Source: a virus. From it: 28,923 bases of DNA. This document shows, in pieces, positions 1 through 7,097 of the stretch (positions are counted from its first letter, which is position 1; each line of letters begins with the position of its first letter). The position numbers and the translations under genes are program-made. A model generated the notes under the pieces. The model had not been told where the DNA came from, made no database searches, and was given only the letters and a program-made list of their open reading frames with translations. Location of the stretch: positions 1-28,923 of IMG/VR virus record IMGVR_UViG_3300037517_000124. One strand, given 5' to 3'.

Positions 1-851
1 GTATGGAGTACGCTCGCTACGGCGAAGAGCACAAGGAAATCTACGAGACCGAGACTTCCGAGCGTTCGTTTGAAGAGGAAACCAAACTGTCTGGCTTCTC
101 CGCCGCTCCGGTGAAGAACGAGGGCAGTGCGATTGCTTATGACAACGCGCAAGAGGCTTGGACGACTCGCTACACCCACGAAACCATTGCCCTGGGTTTC
201 TCGATCACCGAAGAGGCGATTGAAGACAACCTGTATGACAGCCTGTCTGGCCGTTATACCAAGGCTCTGGCTCGTGCCATGGCTTACACCAAGCAGGTGA
301 AAGCCGCTGCCGTGTTGAACAACGGTTTCTCCAGCACCTACCCCGGTGGTGATGGCGTTTCCCTGTTCAATGCGAACCACCCCCTGGTGTCGGGTGGCGT
401 CAACAGCAACACTCCCGGTACTCAGGTTGACCTGAACGAGACTTCCCTGGAAGCCGCCGTTATTCAGATCGCAGCCTGGACCGACGAGCGTGGCCTGCTG
501 ATCGCAGCCAAGCCCAAGAAGATGATTGTTCCCCCGAGCCTGATGTTCGTTGCCAAGCGTCTGCTTGACACTGAACTGCGGGTTGCAACTGCTGATAACG
601 ACATCAACGCTATCAAGCAGATGGGCGCAATCCCCGACGGTTACACCGTCAACCACTGGCTGACTGACAACAATGCATGGTTCCTGACCACCGATGTTCC
701 CAACGGCATGAAGCACTTTGTGCGGACCCCGTTGCAGAACTCGATGGACGGTGACTTTGACACTGGCAACGTCCGCTACAAGGCCCGCGAGCGTTATTCG
801 TTCGGCTGGTCTGACCCCCTGGGCATGTGGGGTTCGTCGGGTTCGACCTGA
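1..851 (+). CDS. Major capsid protein (Mu gpT-like, HK97 fold), 5' truncated
   Basis: This encodes the main shell subunit of the phage head. The 282 visible residues match the pattern I know for the Mu gpT-like major head family: a conserved block AAPVKNEGSAI, then YTHETIALGFSITEEAIEDN, the motif LFNANHPL about 120 residues in, and a C-terminal YKARERYSFGWSDP segment. The frame is open to the left edge. The ATG at position 3 is probably an internal methionine, because relatives carry roughly 40 further N-terminal residues, so the gene most likely starts before the window. It ends in TGA followed by a strong terminator, as expected for a highly expressed capsid gene. Portal, protease and scaffold genes would be expected upstream. 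The capsid assignment is firm; the exact subfamily is from memory. Confidence 0.88.
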   Translation, partial: MEYARYGEEHKEIYETETSERSFEEETKLSGFSAAPVKNEGSAIAYDNAQEAWTTRYTHETIALGFSITEEAIEDNLYDSLSGRYTKALARAMAYTKQVKAAAVLNNGFSSTYPGGDGVSLFNANHPLVSGGVNSNTPGTQVDLNETSLEAAVIQIAAWTDERGLLIAAKPKKMIVPPSLMFVAKRLLDTELRVATADNDINAIKQMGAIPDGYTVNHWLTDNNAWFLTTDVPNGMKHFVRTPLQNSMDGDFDTGNVRYKARERYSFGWSDPLGMWGSSGST

Positions 852-884
852 TGAGGTGTTGGCGGTGAGTAACCGCTAATCCGG

Positions 885-912
885 ACGGGGGCCTTGTGCC
901 CCCGTTTCTTTT
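885..912 (+). terminator. Rho-independent terminator after the capsid gene
   Basis: A perfect 8-bp stem (ACGGGGGC at 885-892 and GCCCCCGT at 898-905) encloses a 5-nt loop and is followed by TTTCTTTT. It lies 33 nt after the capsid stop codon. It should end or attenuate capsid transcription before the next promoter. Confidence 0.88.
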
Positions 913-914
913 GC

Positions 915-943
915 ATTTAAACGCTTGCACGGCACGTTTAAAT
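915..943. repeat. Inverted repeat, operator-like, overlapping the promoter
   Basis: ATTTAAACG at 915-923 is repeated as its exact reverse complement CGTTTAAAT at 935-943, with an 11-nt spacer. The repeat straddles the -35 element of the promoter candidate at 925-953. That placement suits a repressor or activator site. It has no T-tract, so it is not a second terminator. Whether any protein binds it is unknown. Confidence 0.5.
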
Positions 944-953
944 CAGATATATT
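925..953 (+). promoter_or_regulatory. Sigma-70-like promoter for the downstream late genes
   Basis: TTGCAC at 925-930 and TATATT at 948-953 are separated by exactly 17 nt, in a non-coding gap just after a terminator. The -10 matches consensus at 5 of 6 positions and the -35 at 3 of 6. It would drive the operon that begins at 1045, leaving a leader of about 85 nt. The fit to host-type consensus suggests the host polymerase transcribes these genes. Confidence 0.55.
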
Positions 954-1044
954 GGCCTCATTCCGGGGTTTCCGGCGTTTCTGACAGTCCCGGCTGACGA
1001 CAAGCAGACAGAGCGCCCACAGTTAACTCGCTTGTGAGGATCAA

Positions 1045-1563
1045 ATGGCAAACACCACCTTCAACGGCCCAGTTCGGTCGCAAAACGGCTTTCAATCTAT
1101 CACCACCAACAGCACCACTGGCGCTGTTACTGTGAACGCCACTTTTGGCGCGGCCACCAGTGTGACCGACCTAACGACCACAAATTTGGTCTTTACCGAC
1201 CAAAACCACCCCACCACTGCCGCAATCAACGCTACGGCCACCGCCACCGCAGCAGAAGTTGCAACGGGTTACATCACCTCCACATCAGCGGCTCCAACGA
1301 CCATTACGCTGCCCACGGGCACGGCGCTTGGTGCCGCTATTGGTGCGGTCAGAGGTACCGTTCTTGACCTGTACGTGGACAACACTGCTGGCGCATCGAC
1401 CGTGACCATTGCTGTTGCTACCAACGGCATCTTGTCCAGCGCTGCTGCGGACACTCCCGGCTCGTTTGGCGACTTGACCATCGCATCTGGCGCTACTGGC
1501 CTTGCCCGGTTCACCATCATGTTCTCCAGTGCCACCGCCTACGTGTTTACCCGTACGGCTTAA
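1045..1563 (+). CDS. Capsid-proximal virion protein (FNGPVRS family), unknown function
   Basis: A 172-residue protein starting at the ATG after GTGAGGA (1034-1040). It is Thr/Ala/Val-rich with few charged residues, typical of a beta-sandwich virion protein. The N-terminal FNGPVRSQNGF and the later DQNHPTTAAINATATATAA and TLPTGTALGAA motifs are ones I recall from proteins encoded directly after the capsid gene in uncultured aquatic phages. No signal peptide or membrane segment is seen. It is the first gene after the promoter at 925-953. Its position suggests a head decoration or head-fibre protein, but this is inference only. Confidence 0.72.
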   Translation: MANTTFNGPVRSQNGFQSITTNSTTGAVTVNATFGAATSVTDLTTTNLVFTDQNHPTTAAINATATATAAEVATGYITSTSAAPTTITLPTGTALGAAIGAVRGTVLDLYVDNTAGASTVTIAVATNGILSSAAADTPGSFGDLTIASGATGLARFTIMFSSATAYVFTRTA

Positions 1564-1575
1564 TAGGAGCGCATC

Positions 1576-2076
1576 ATGACGATGCAGTATGACGTAAAGT
1601 CGAAACACATGACCTCTTCGGGCGTGGCGGTAAACTACCGAACACGCCTCAAGGGGGCCGTTGTGTCGGCAAACACTAGTGCGGCGGCGCGGCACACGGT
1701 GTTTGCAAACAATGTGATGCAAACGGGCACTTACGGGCGGTCTACGACCACTGTGACGGTGACTATCACCAATCATGGCCTCACTACTGGGGACCGCGTT
1801 TGGTTGGACTTTTCTGCTGGCACAGGTGGTACGGCAACGGATAACATCTATTCGGTCACGGTTTCAGATGCCAATACGTTCACGGTAACGGACTCTGCCA
1901 GTGGCACCATCACCGGGTCTCCTGCGGTGTCGATGTACGCTGACATTTTGATGGAAGCAGATTCGTACAACGCGACTGCGTTTCCTGTGGTGATTCCGGG
2001 CGAAGGAATTTTGGCCAAAGACGGTATTTTTGTTGGTTTGGTCGCAAACGTAACAACCACTTTGTTCTATGGCTAA
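1576..2076 (+). CDS. Capsid-proximal virion protein with an inserted beta domain
   Basis: A 166-residue protein; the ATG at 1576 follows AGGAG at 1565-1569 (a second ATG at 1582 is possible). The outer parts (MQYDVKSKHMTSSGVAVNYRTRL and PVVIPGEGILAKDGIFV to the end) resemble a short phage structural family. Residues about 51-115 look like a separate insert with NHGLTTGDRVWLDFS and SDANTFTVT, a small beta module seen in many phage virion proteins. A similar module sits in the nozzle-like protein at 19342. The gene overlaps the next by 8 nt. The role is probably head surface or head completion, by position only. Confidence 0.68.
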   Translation: MTMQYDVKSKHMTSSGVAVNYRTRLKGAVVSANTSAAARHTVFANNVMQTGTYGRSTTTVTVTITNHGLTTGDRVWLDFSAGTGGTATDNIYSVTVSDANTFTVTDSASGTITGSPAVSMYADILMEADSYNATAFPVVIPGEGILAKDGIFVGLVANVTTTLFYG

Positions 2077-2323
2077 GACCGCAGCATGGACTCGCAAGGA
2101 AGGCAAGAACCCCAAAGGCGGACTCAACGCCAAGGGGCGAGCCTCCTACAACAAAGCCAACCCTGGCAAGCCTGGGCTCAAGCCCCCGCAGCCCGAGGGC
2201 GGCTCACGCCGAGACTCTTTCTGCGCCCGCATGGAAGGCATGAAGAAGAAGCTGACCGGCGAGAAGGCCAAGAAAGACCCGAACAGTCGCATCAACAAAA
2301 GCTTGAGAGCTTGGAATTGCTGA
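2069..2323 (+). CDS. Small basic protein, KNPKGGLNxKGR family
   Basis: An 84-residue protein very rich in Lys, Arg and Gly. It carries AWTRKEGKNPKGGLNAKGRA near the N-terminus and SFCARMEGMK in the middle. I recall this motif from a widespread family of unknown function in phages and some large eukaryotic viruses (I believe DUF6321, not checked). The start overlaps the preceding stop by 8 nt, so translation is probably coupled. The charge suggests binding to nucleic acid or to an acidic protein surface, but no catalytic motif is visible. Confidence 0.78.
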   Translation: MAKTAAWTRKEGKNPKGGLNAKGRASYNKANPGKPGLKPPQPEGGSRRDSFCARMEGMKKKLTGEKAKKDPNSRINKSLRAWNC

Positions 2324-2324
2324 C

Positions 2325-2528
2325 ATGAGCCAGAATCACGACACCGTCAAGAACGCGCTGGACATTGTTTCGGTGGTTGCAACCATTGGCTCGTTCTTGG
2401 AATTGCTCACGCCGGTATTTGGCCTGATTGGTGCGATCTGGACACTGATGCGCATCGCTGAGATGGTCTCTGGCAAGACGTTTGCGGAGCTGATCCGCCG
2501 AAAGAAAGCAGATGCCGAGCAAGAGTAA
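2325..2528 (+). CDS. Small holin-like membrane protein
   Basis: A 67-residue protein whose residues about 11-46 are almost wholly hydrophobic (IVSVVATIGSFLELL, then VFGLIGAIWTLMRI), giving one or two membrane helices. The C-terminus is charged (IRRKKADAEQE). The size and charged tail fit small phage holins, and similar proteins in aquatic phages are sometimes labelled that way. It begins one base after the previous stop and overlaps the next gene by 17 nt. It lies far from the endolysin, and a better holin candidate sits beside that enzyme at 18319. A different membrane role in virion assembly is therefore equally possible. Confidence 0.65.
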   Translation: MSQNHDTVKNALDIVSVVATIGSFLELLTPVFGLIGAIWTLMRIAEMVSGKTFAELIRRKKADAEQE

Positions 2529-2997
2529 GGCGCAGCACAACTTGATGGCGATGGTTGCAAATAACCCATCTGCCGCCAAGCGCAAAGGAATCCCTCAGTC
2601 TGTCGGTCAGGAGTTCATGAAGGCAGACAAGGGTCGGAGGTTTGGTTCTGGCAACCGCGCAGATGCGCAGGTAATCAACAGGCCCAAAACCAATCAAGGC
2701 AAGATGGAACTTTTCTCAAGAGGTGGTGACATGAAAGAGTCGAAAGAGATGATGAAGAAGGAAGTGTCGTTCATGAAAAAGAAGGGTGCTCCAAAGTCCA
2801 TGATCAAGCATGAGATGGCCGAGGCTGGCATGAAGAAAATGGCCAACGGCGGCATCACCAAAGCCAAGATGGGCGCTGTTCGCACTGCCGCTCCCAGCAA
2901 AGATGGTCTGGCCGCCAAAGGTAAGACCAAAGGCACCATGGTCAAGATGTCTGGAAGCAAGCCCCTGGGCATGAAAAAGGGCGGCTACGCCTGCTAA
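2512..2997 (+). CDS. Basic protein, SKAQHNLM family, with tag-like motif near the C-terminus
   Basis: A 161-residue, strongly basic protein. The N-terminus (MPSKSKAQHNLMAMVANNP, then GIPQSVGQEFMKADKGRRF) belongs to a common phage family of unknown function. The middle is a Lys/Met-rich stretch. Nucleotides 2896-2946 encode SKDGLAAKGKTKGTMVKM, closely similar to the C-terminal tag of the genes ending at 4056, 4293 and 5331. Here a short extension ending MKKGGYAC follows it. The start lies inside the preceding gene. No enzymatic motif is seen; a virion-associated or DNA-binding role is inference. Confidence 0.75.
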   Translation: MPSKSKAQHNLMAMVANNPSAAKRKGIPQSVGQEFMKADKGRRFGSGNRADAQVINRPKTNQGKMELFSRGGDMKESKEMMKKEVSFMKKKGAPKSMIKHEMAEAGMKKMANGGITKAKMGAVRTAAPSKDGLAAKGKTKGTMVKMSGSKPLGMKKGGYAC

Positions 2998-3009
2998 TTG
3001 GAGGCCGAC

Positions 3010-4056
3010 ATGGCTAAAAGACGTATTCGCGCAGCAGAGCTTGCGGGTTTGGCCGCGCTTGGCGCTTTTGGTTACAACTTCTTTGGCCCAGGGCGCGACA
3101 AAAAGGCTGGGGAAAGACGTGCTGACGTAGAGTATCGAGGGACTGATCGTCCGCCCGCAGAAAGTGTTGCAGCCGCCCCAGCAGCCCCCGCAGTTTCGAC
3201 GGCCCCACAAGCTCAAAGACCTGTGGCCAGCGTTGATGACGGCGACATTGGCCGGTTTGCGGATGTTGGGTCCAACTTTAACGAAACTGGACAACCGTAC
3301 AATCCTGTTGGGTCGTCTGCCACTTATCGTCCGCGCCCTCGCCCTCCTTTTGTCGCCGACGATTCTCAGCGCAGGGCTAATGCCGCTGCTGATGCGATGT
3401 ACGAAAATCGCGCGTCTGCTAATCGGCGCACCAGTGTTGATCCCACCACTCTAGAGGGATATGGTGTAAACGAAGTTGGTCGTGGCAGGGCTCCCGTCTC
3501 GCGTGTTAATGCAAGCGCCCGCCAATACAACCAAGACAGCCAAGGGAATCGAGCAGGAACTCAAGCTGATGGCGGCCCGCCAATCACAGAAGAAATGCGT
3601 CGAAACCCAGTCGCAAGGATTCCCGGTCAAGATGCCAGGGCACCTGAAGATGGTCGTCGCGTGACTGGCGGCAATATCTCAAGGAATCTTGCAAATATGG
3701 CGGCTGCCCTTGGTCCAACCAGGGCTGCCGGATTTGGTAATGCCGCAGTTGAGGCCGCAACTGCAAGGGGTGCCCTTCAAAGGGCTGCTGCTGCACGGGC
3801 GGAGCGAACAGAAGCTGCTCGTCGCGGTCAAACGCCAACCAACCTCACGAGCACAAAATCAAGTTCAACCGCCAGGACGAACGAAGCCTCCAAGCGGACA
3901 AGAAAGTTTGACGAAGACTCTGAGAACGTTGAGTTTAAACGTGGCGGGAAGACAAAGGCCATGCCAAAGAAGATGGCTTCTGGCGGCATGTCGTCTGCAT
4001 CCAAACGCGCTGACGGCATTGCCTCCAAAGGCAAGACCAAGTGCAAAATGTACTAA
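3010..4056 (+). CDS. Disordered basic protein with hydrophobic N-terminus and C-terminal tag
   Basis: I start this 348-residue protein at the ATG at 3010, which has GGAGG at 3000-3004 with ideal spacing, rather than at the TTG at 2998. It begins MAKRRIRA, followed by a hydrophobic patch (AELAGLAALGAFGYNFF). The long middle is rich in Ala, Pro, Arg and Asn and probably disordered. It ends with KRADGIASKGKTKCKMY. The gene at 4816 has the same plan (MAKR, LAALGALGAIG patch, tag) with a different, shorter middle, so the two look like diverged duplicates. I do not recognise the middle. A virion-internal protein held by its tag is a guess. Confidence 0.75.
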   Translation: MAKRRIRAAELAGLAALGAFGYNFFGPGRDKKAGERRADVEYRGTDRPPAESVAAAPAAPAVSTAPQAQRPVASVDDGDIGRFADVGSNFNETGQPYNPVGSSATYRPRPRPPFVADDSQRRANAAADAMYENRASANRRTSVDPTTLEGYGVNEVGRGRAPVSRVNASARQYNQDSQGNRAGTQADGGPPITEEMRRNPVARIPGQDARAPEDGRRVTGGNISRNLANMAAALGPTRAAGFGNAAVEAATARGALQRAAAARAERTEAARRGQTPTNLTSTKSSSTARTNEASKRTRKFDEDSENVEFKRGGKTKAMPKKMASGGMSSASKRADGIASKGKTKCKMY

Positions 4057-4065
4057 GGGCAAACC

Positions 4066-4293
4066 ATGTCAGAAAAACCCAGGAAACCCAAGCAAGTCTT
4101 GAACCCTGCTGAACAGCAAATGATTCAGGAGGAAAAGGACAAGCAGATGGCCCCCAAGCTGGAAAGTGCTTACAACAAGGCGCTGACCACCACGGTTCCC
4201 GCTCCCGCCCCGGTTGACAAAAAAGCCAAGGGTGGCGTCACTCGCGCCGACGGCTGCATCACTAAGGGCCACACCCGTGGCAAGATGGTGTAA
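4066..4293 (+). CDS. Small basic protein ending in the shared C-terminal tag
   Basis: A 75-residue hydrophilic protein. The N-terminal half looks helical (LNPAEQQMIQEEKDKQMAP). A Pro-rich linker follows, then KKAKGGVTRADGCITKGHTRGKMV split as a Lys/Gly segment plus the tag. The tag occupies the last 17 codons (4240-4293). The gene starts 9 nt after the preceding stop. It is the simplest member of the tagged set: a helical head, a linker and the tag. Function is unknown. Confidence 0.72.
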   Translation: MSEKPRKPKQVLNPAEQQMIQEEKDKQMAPKLESAYNKALTTTVPAPAPVDKKAKGGVTRADGCITKGHTRGKMV

Positions 4294-4295
4294 AT

Positions 4296-4823
4296 ATGAT
4301 GTCCAGCCGTGGCATGGGGGCCATCAACCCCAGCAAGATGCCCAAGAAGAAGGTCATCCATCGTAAGGATGACCCGAATACCGTGGACATGTACGCGGCT
4401 GGCGGCGAGGTGGAATCAAAATTTGAGCCGGTTAAACCAAACTATGGCATGAGAGCCATGGGTGGCTCTGGAGAGACTGGTTCCGGTGCTGGCGGACGGT
4501 TTACGGTTCAAAAAAATCTTGGCAAAGACCTTGACCTTGAGGCGTATCTGGAAGGTCAAGCGTTTAAACCAAAGGGTATGTCGCCTAAAGGTGAGATAAC
4601 AGGTGGCGGAGTTAAATTGACCAAGAGGTTTGCCAAGGGTGGCAAGACAGAATCCAAGGTCAATCAGGCTGGTGTCTACACCAAGCCGGGTATGCGCAAG
4701 TCGCTGTTTGAGTCAATCAAGTCTCGGGCGGTGCAGGGCACAGGCGCAGGCCAATGGTCGGCCCGCAAGGCACAGTTATTGGCCAAGCAGTACAAAGCGA
4801 AAGGCGGTGGTTATCGTGGCTAA
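4296..4823 (+). CDS. Basic protein with C-terminal GQWSARKAQ domain
   Basis: A 175-residue protein starting at one of two adjacent ATGs (4296 or 4299), 2 nt after the preceding stop, with no clear ribosome site, so coupling is likely. The C-terminal third (YTKPGMRKSLFESIK, then GAGQWSARKAQLLAKQYKAK) is a short conserved domain of unknown function that I recall from phages and large DNA viruses of algae. Upstream are Gly-rich stretches with the A-x-GG type motifs YAAGGEV and FAKGGKT. It lacks the RADG tag but is embedded among tagged genes. A nucleic-acid-binding role would fit the charge but is not shown. Confidence 0.75.
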   Translation: MMSSRGMGAINPSKMPKKKVIHRKDDPNTVDMYAAGGEVESKFEPVKPNYGMRAMGGSGETGSGAGGRFTVQKNLGKDLDLEAYLEGQAFKPKGMSPKGEITGGGVKLTKRFAKGGKTESKVNQAGVYTKPGMRKSLFESIKSRAVQGTGAGQWSARKAQLLAKQYKAKGGGYRG

Positions 4824-5331
4824 AAGAAAAGCTCTTGGAACACTTGCTGCCCTTGGTGCGCTTGGTGCCATAGGCGCGGCTGCGTCACGAGGGCGCTCGG
4901 CTTCAAATGGGCCCCGGAAATTGGTGCTTTCGGATAGTTCCGGTGGCAGGGAAGAAATCGACCCGTTTTACAGGGATGTCGCAGAGGACATAACCAGTAA
5001 GCCCTTAATGACCAGGGGAAAAACTGCGGCTCAAGTCGCAGAGATGGTAAGAAACCCCATTGGCCGTGAAGCGACAGATTCAGAAATGAGACGCATTGCC
5101 GATATGGCGGAGCAGCTTCGCGGCAAGAAGTATGCTCGCACCGCAGCAGGAGCGCCAATTTTTACGGCGGACGGGGATGCCGTGCAGTTTGGTTCTAATA
5201 ACCCCCAGCCGATGTATGGCATGAAAAAAGGAGGCAAAGTGTCGTCCGCAAAAAGCGGCAAAACTGCCTCTGCATCGAGGCGCGGAGATGGTATTGTTCA
5301 ACGGGGTAAAACTCGCGGCAAGATGGTATGA
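4816..5331 (+). CDS. Basic protein with hydrophobic N-terminus and C-terminal tag
   Basis: I take the GTG at 4816, which overlaps the preceding stop by 8 nt and gives MAKRKALGTLAALGALGAIG. This start restores a strong likeness to the N-terminus of the protein at 3010, and AAAGGCGGTGG lies just upstream. The 171-residue protein has a folded-looking middle (EEIDPFYRDVAED, then SEMRRIADMAEQLRGKKY). It ends GMKKGGK, a short linker and RRGDGIVQRGKTRGKMV (5278-5331). The stop overlaps the next ATG as ATGA. Function is unknown. Shared ends and differing middles suggest duplication followed by divergence or domain replacement. Confidence 0.73.
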   Translation: MAKRKALGTLAALGALGAIGAAASRGRSASNGPRKLVLSDSSGGREEIDPFYRDVAEDITSKPLMTRGKTAAQVAEMVRNPIGREATDSEMRRIADMAEQLRGKKYARTAAGAPIFTADGDAVQFGSNNPQPMYGMKKGGKVSSAKSGKTASASRRGDGIVQRGKTRGKMV

Positions 5332-5561
5332 AAGACCCGCAGCAATCGCTCAAGGACTGGGGTGACCAGAAGTGGCGCACCAAGTCCGGCAAACCGTCTT
5401 CCAAGACGGGGGAGCGATATCTGCCTGAGAAAGCCATCAAGGCTCTCAGCCCAGCCGAGTATGCCGCTACGACTCGTGCCAAGCGGGCAGGCAAGAAGGC
5501 CGGGAAGCAGTTTGTGAAGCAGCCGCCCAAAGTGGCGGCAAAGACAGCAAGGTATCGGTGA
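5328..5561 (+). CDS. Small basic protein, KWRTKSGKPS / GERYLPEKAI family
   Basis: A 77-residue protein with 15 Lys and 6 Arg against 6 acidic residues. It carries LKDWGDQKWRTKSGKPS, KTGERYLPEKAIKAL and EYAATTRAKRAGKKAGKQF, which I recognise as a compact family of unknown function common in phages and also reported in large eukaryotic viruses. It starts by ATGA overlap and ends by TGATG overlap with the adaptor gene. High conservation of such a short basic protein suggests a structural or nucleic-acid-binding role. Confidence 0.8.
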   Translation: MKDPQQSLKDWGDQKWRTKSGKPSSKTGERYLPEKAIKALSPAEYAATTRAKRAGKKAGKQFVKQPPKVAAKTARYR

Positions 5562-6496
5562 TGGCTACCACATCCGGCGCAAGCAGTTTTAACCTTGACC
5601 TGACCGAGTTGGTCGAGGAGGCGTTTGAACGCGCCGGTTCAGAGTTGCGCACGGGCTATGACCTCAAAACTGCCCGACGCAGTTTAAACATCATGTTTGC
5701 CGATTGGGCGAACCGTGGCATCAACCTCTGGACGATTGAGCAGGGCACGATTGACCTTGTGCCGGGGCAGAACACCTACGCTTTGCCGACCGACACGATT
5801 GATCTTCTGGAGCATGTGATCCGCACTGGGGCCAACGTGGCAGCAACTCAGGCAGACCTGACCATCACCCGGATCAGTGTTTCCACCTACGCCACGCTGC
5901 CCAACAAGCTCCAGCAGGCCCGACCGATCCAAGTCTGGGTCCAGCGGTACAACGGCCAGCAGAGCCCGACCGGCCTGTCCATCAGCGGCGGTGGAATCAG
6001 TGCCACCGTCAATCAGATTACCCTCAACTCTGTGGTTGGCCTGCCCGCCACGGGGTTTATCAAGGTTGACTCTGAAATCATCAACTACGGATACATCTTA
6101 GGGAATACCCTATACAACTGCTTCCGGGGTCAGGCCGACACCACAGCCGCATCCCACGCCAACGGGGCAGCGGTTTACTGGCAGCAGCTTCCTGCTGTCA
6201 CGGTCTGGCCAACGCCGGACAACGCCCAGCAGTATCAGTTCGTGTACTGGCGTCTGCGCAGAACGCAGGATGCTGGTGGCGGTGTAAACGTCATGGATGT
6301 TCCCTTCCGGTTCATCCCGTGCATGGCGGCTGGCTTGTCCTATTACATCGCCGGGAAAATCCCTGGCGGCATGGAGCGACTGCCCATGCTGAAGGCCCAG
6401 TATGACGAGGCTTGGCAGTTGGCCGCCGATGAAGATCGTGAGAAGGCTGCGATTCGGTTCGTGCCCCGCCAGCAGTTCATTGGGAGCACTTACTGA
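5561..6496 (+). CDS. Head-to-tail adaptor-like protein (gp4-like) with inserted domain
   Basis: A 311-residue protein from the ATG at 5561 (TGATG overlap, AAGG at 5549-5552); a GTG at 5558 would add one residue. The N-terminal LVEEAFERAG, LKTARRSLNIMFADWANRG and VPGQNTYALP are typical of phage adaptor or accessory proteins that sit below the portal in short-tailed phages, like P22 gp4. The C-terminal PFRFIPCMAAGLSYYIAGK and AQYDEAW complete that helical core. Residues about 137-207 interrupt it with a beta module (LPATGFIKVDSEIINYG, FRGQADTTAASHANGAAVY). Relatives without the insert are shorter, from memory. It probably closes the portal and links it to the tail. Confidence 0.68.
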   Translation: MATTSGASSFNLDLTELVEEAFERAGSELRTGYDLKTARRSLNIMFADWANRGINLWTIEQGTIDLVPGQNTYALPTDTIDLLEHVIRTGANVAATQADLTITRISVSTYATLPNKLQQARPIQVWVQRYNGQQSPTGLSISGGGISATVNQITLNSVVGLPATGFIKVDSEIINYGYILGNTLYNCFRGQADTTAASHANGAAVYWQQLPAVTVWPTPDNAQQYQFVYWRLRRTQDAGGGVNVMDVPFRFIPCMAAGLSYYIAGKIPGGMERLPMLKAQYDEAWQLAADEDREKAAIRFVPRQQFIGSTY

Positions 6497-6918
6497 TGGG
6501 CAACAGGTTTGCCAGTGGTAAGTATGCGATTGCTCAGTGTGACCGCTGCGATCAGCGGTACATGCTTTCGCAACTTCGTCGTGAGGTCGTCAAAACCAAG
6601 AACTACGAACTGCTGGTGTGCCCGGAATGTTGGGACCCGGATCAGCCGCAGTTGCAGTTAGGCATGTACCCGGTGGATGACCCGCAGGGTTTGAGGAATC
6701 CTCGTCCAGACCGCAGCTACAGGCTTTCTGGGACCAGCGGATTGCAGGTTGAGGTGGGCTCGGGTCCATTGGGTACTGGAACGGTAGAGGGCGGGAGTCG
6801 CATATTTCAATGGGGATGGAACCCAGTTGGTGGTTCTTCATTTTTCACCGCAAACGAAACGCCAAACAACTTGGTGTTGTCGGTGAATTTGGGTACAGTT
6901 ACAGTTGCAACGACATAA
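6496..6918 (+). CDS. Zinc-ribbon virion-type protein
   Basis: A 140-residue protein starting by TGATG overlap with the adaptor gene. Two CxxC pairs, C15/C18 (CDRC) and C42/C45 (CPEC), separated by 23 residues, form a clear zinc-ribbon. The motif VCPECWDPDQPQLQLGMYPV and RNPRPD follow. The C-terminal half is Gly/Ser/Thr-rich and beta-like. I recall similar proteins in aquatic short-tailed phages next to the adaptor, annotated only as structural. Its placement suggests a head-tail junction part, with zinc stabilising a small fold. A regulatory DNA-binding role is the alternative. Confidence 0.72.
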   Translation: MGNRFASGKYAIAQCDRCDQRYMLSQLRREVVKTKNYELLVCPECWDPDQPQLQLGMYPVDDPQGLRNPRPDRSYRLSGTSGLQVEVGSGPLGTGTVEGGSRIFQWGWNPVGGSSFFTANETPNNLVLSVNLGTVTVATT

Positions 6919-6928
6919 GGAGTCGATC

Positions 6929-7096
6929 ATGATGGACGCAAAGAAGGCAGTGCATAAGCACGAAAAGGCCATGCACCCCGGCAAACCCATGACCAAGATG
7001 CGTGCTGGTGGCAAGACCAACAGCGACATGCTCAAGATGGGCCGCAATATGGCCAAGATTGCCAACCAGAAGTCCCCTGGCCGCAAAGGAGCCTAA
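6929..7096 (+). CDS. Very small Lys/Met-rich basic protein
   Basis: A 55-residue protein starting at the ATG at 6929 (or 6932), with AAGGAG at 6917-6922; an upstream TTG at 6905 is less likely. It reads as a helical KKAVHKHEKAMHPGKPMTK, then MRAGGKTNSDMLKMGRNMAK, ending GRKGA. It contains the A-x-GG-type motif seen across this genome but no RADG tag. I recall similar short proteins in uncultured phages, without known function. It forms a tight pair with the next gene. Confidence 0.7.
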   Translation: MMDAKKAVHKHEKAMHPGKPMTKMRAGGKTNSDMLKMGRNMAKIANQKSPGRKGA

Positions 7097-7097
7097 G

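Noticed and set aside
2716-3294. Reverse-strand open frame (192 codons) across two small basic genes
   Set aside because: It spans a gene boundary with good ribosome sites and conserved motifs on the + strand. The His/Phe/Leu-rich product looks like antisense of Lys/Met codons.
3689-4102. Overlapping + strand open frame (137 codons) within the 3010 gene
   Set aside because: It has no ribosome site and a product of Gln/Pro/Leu typical of a shifted frame. The shared tag in the main frame fixes the real reading frame.
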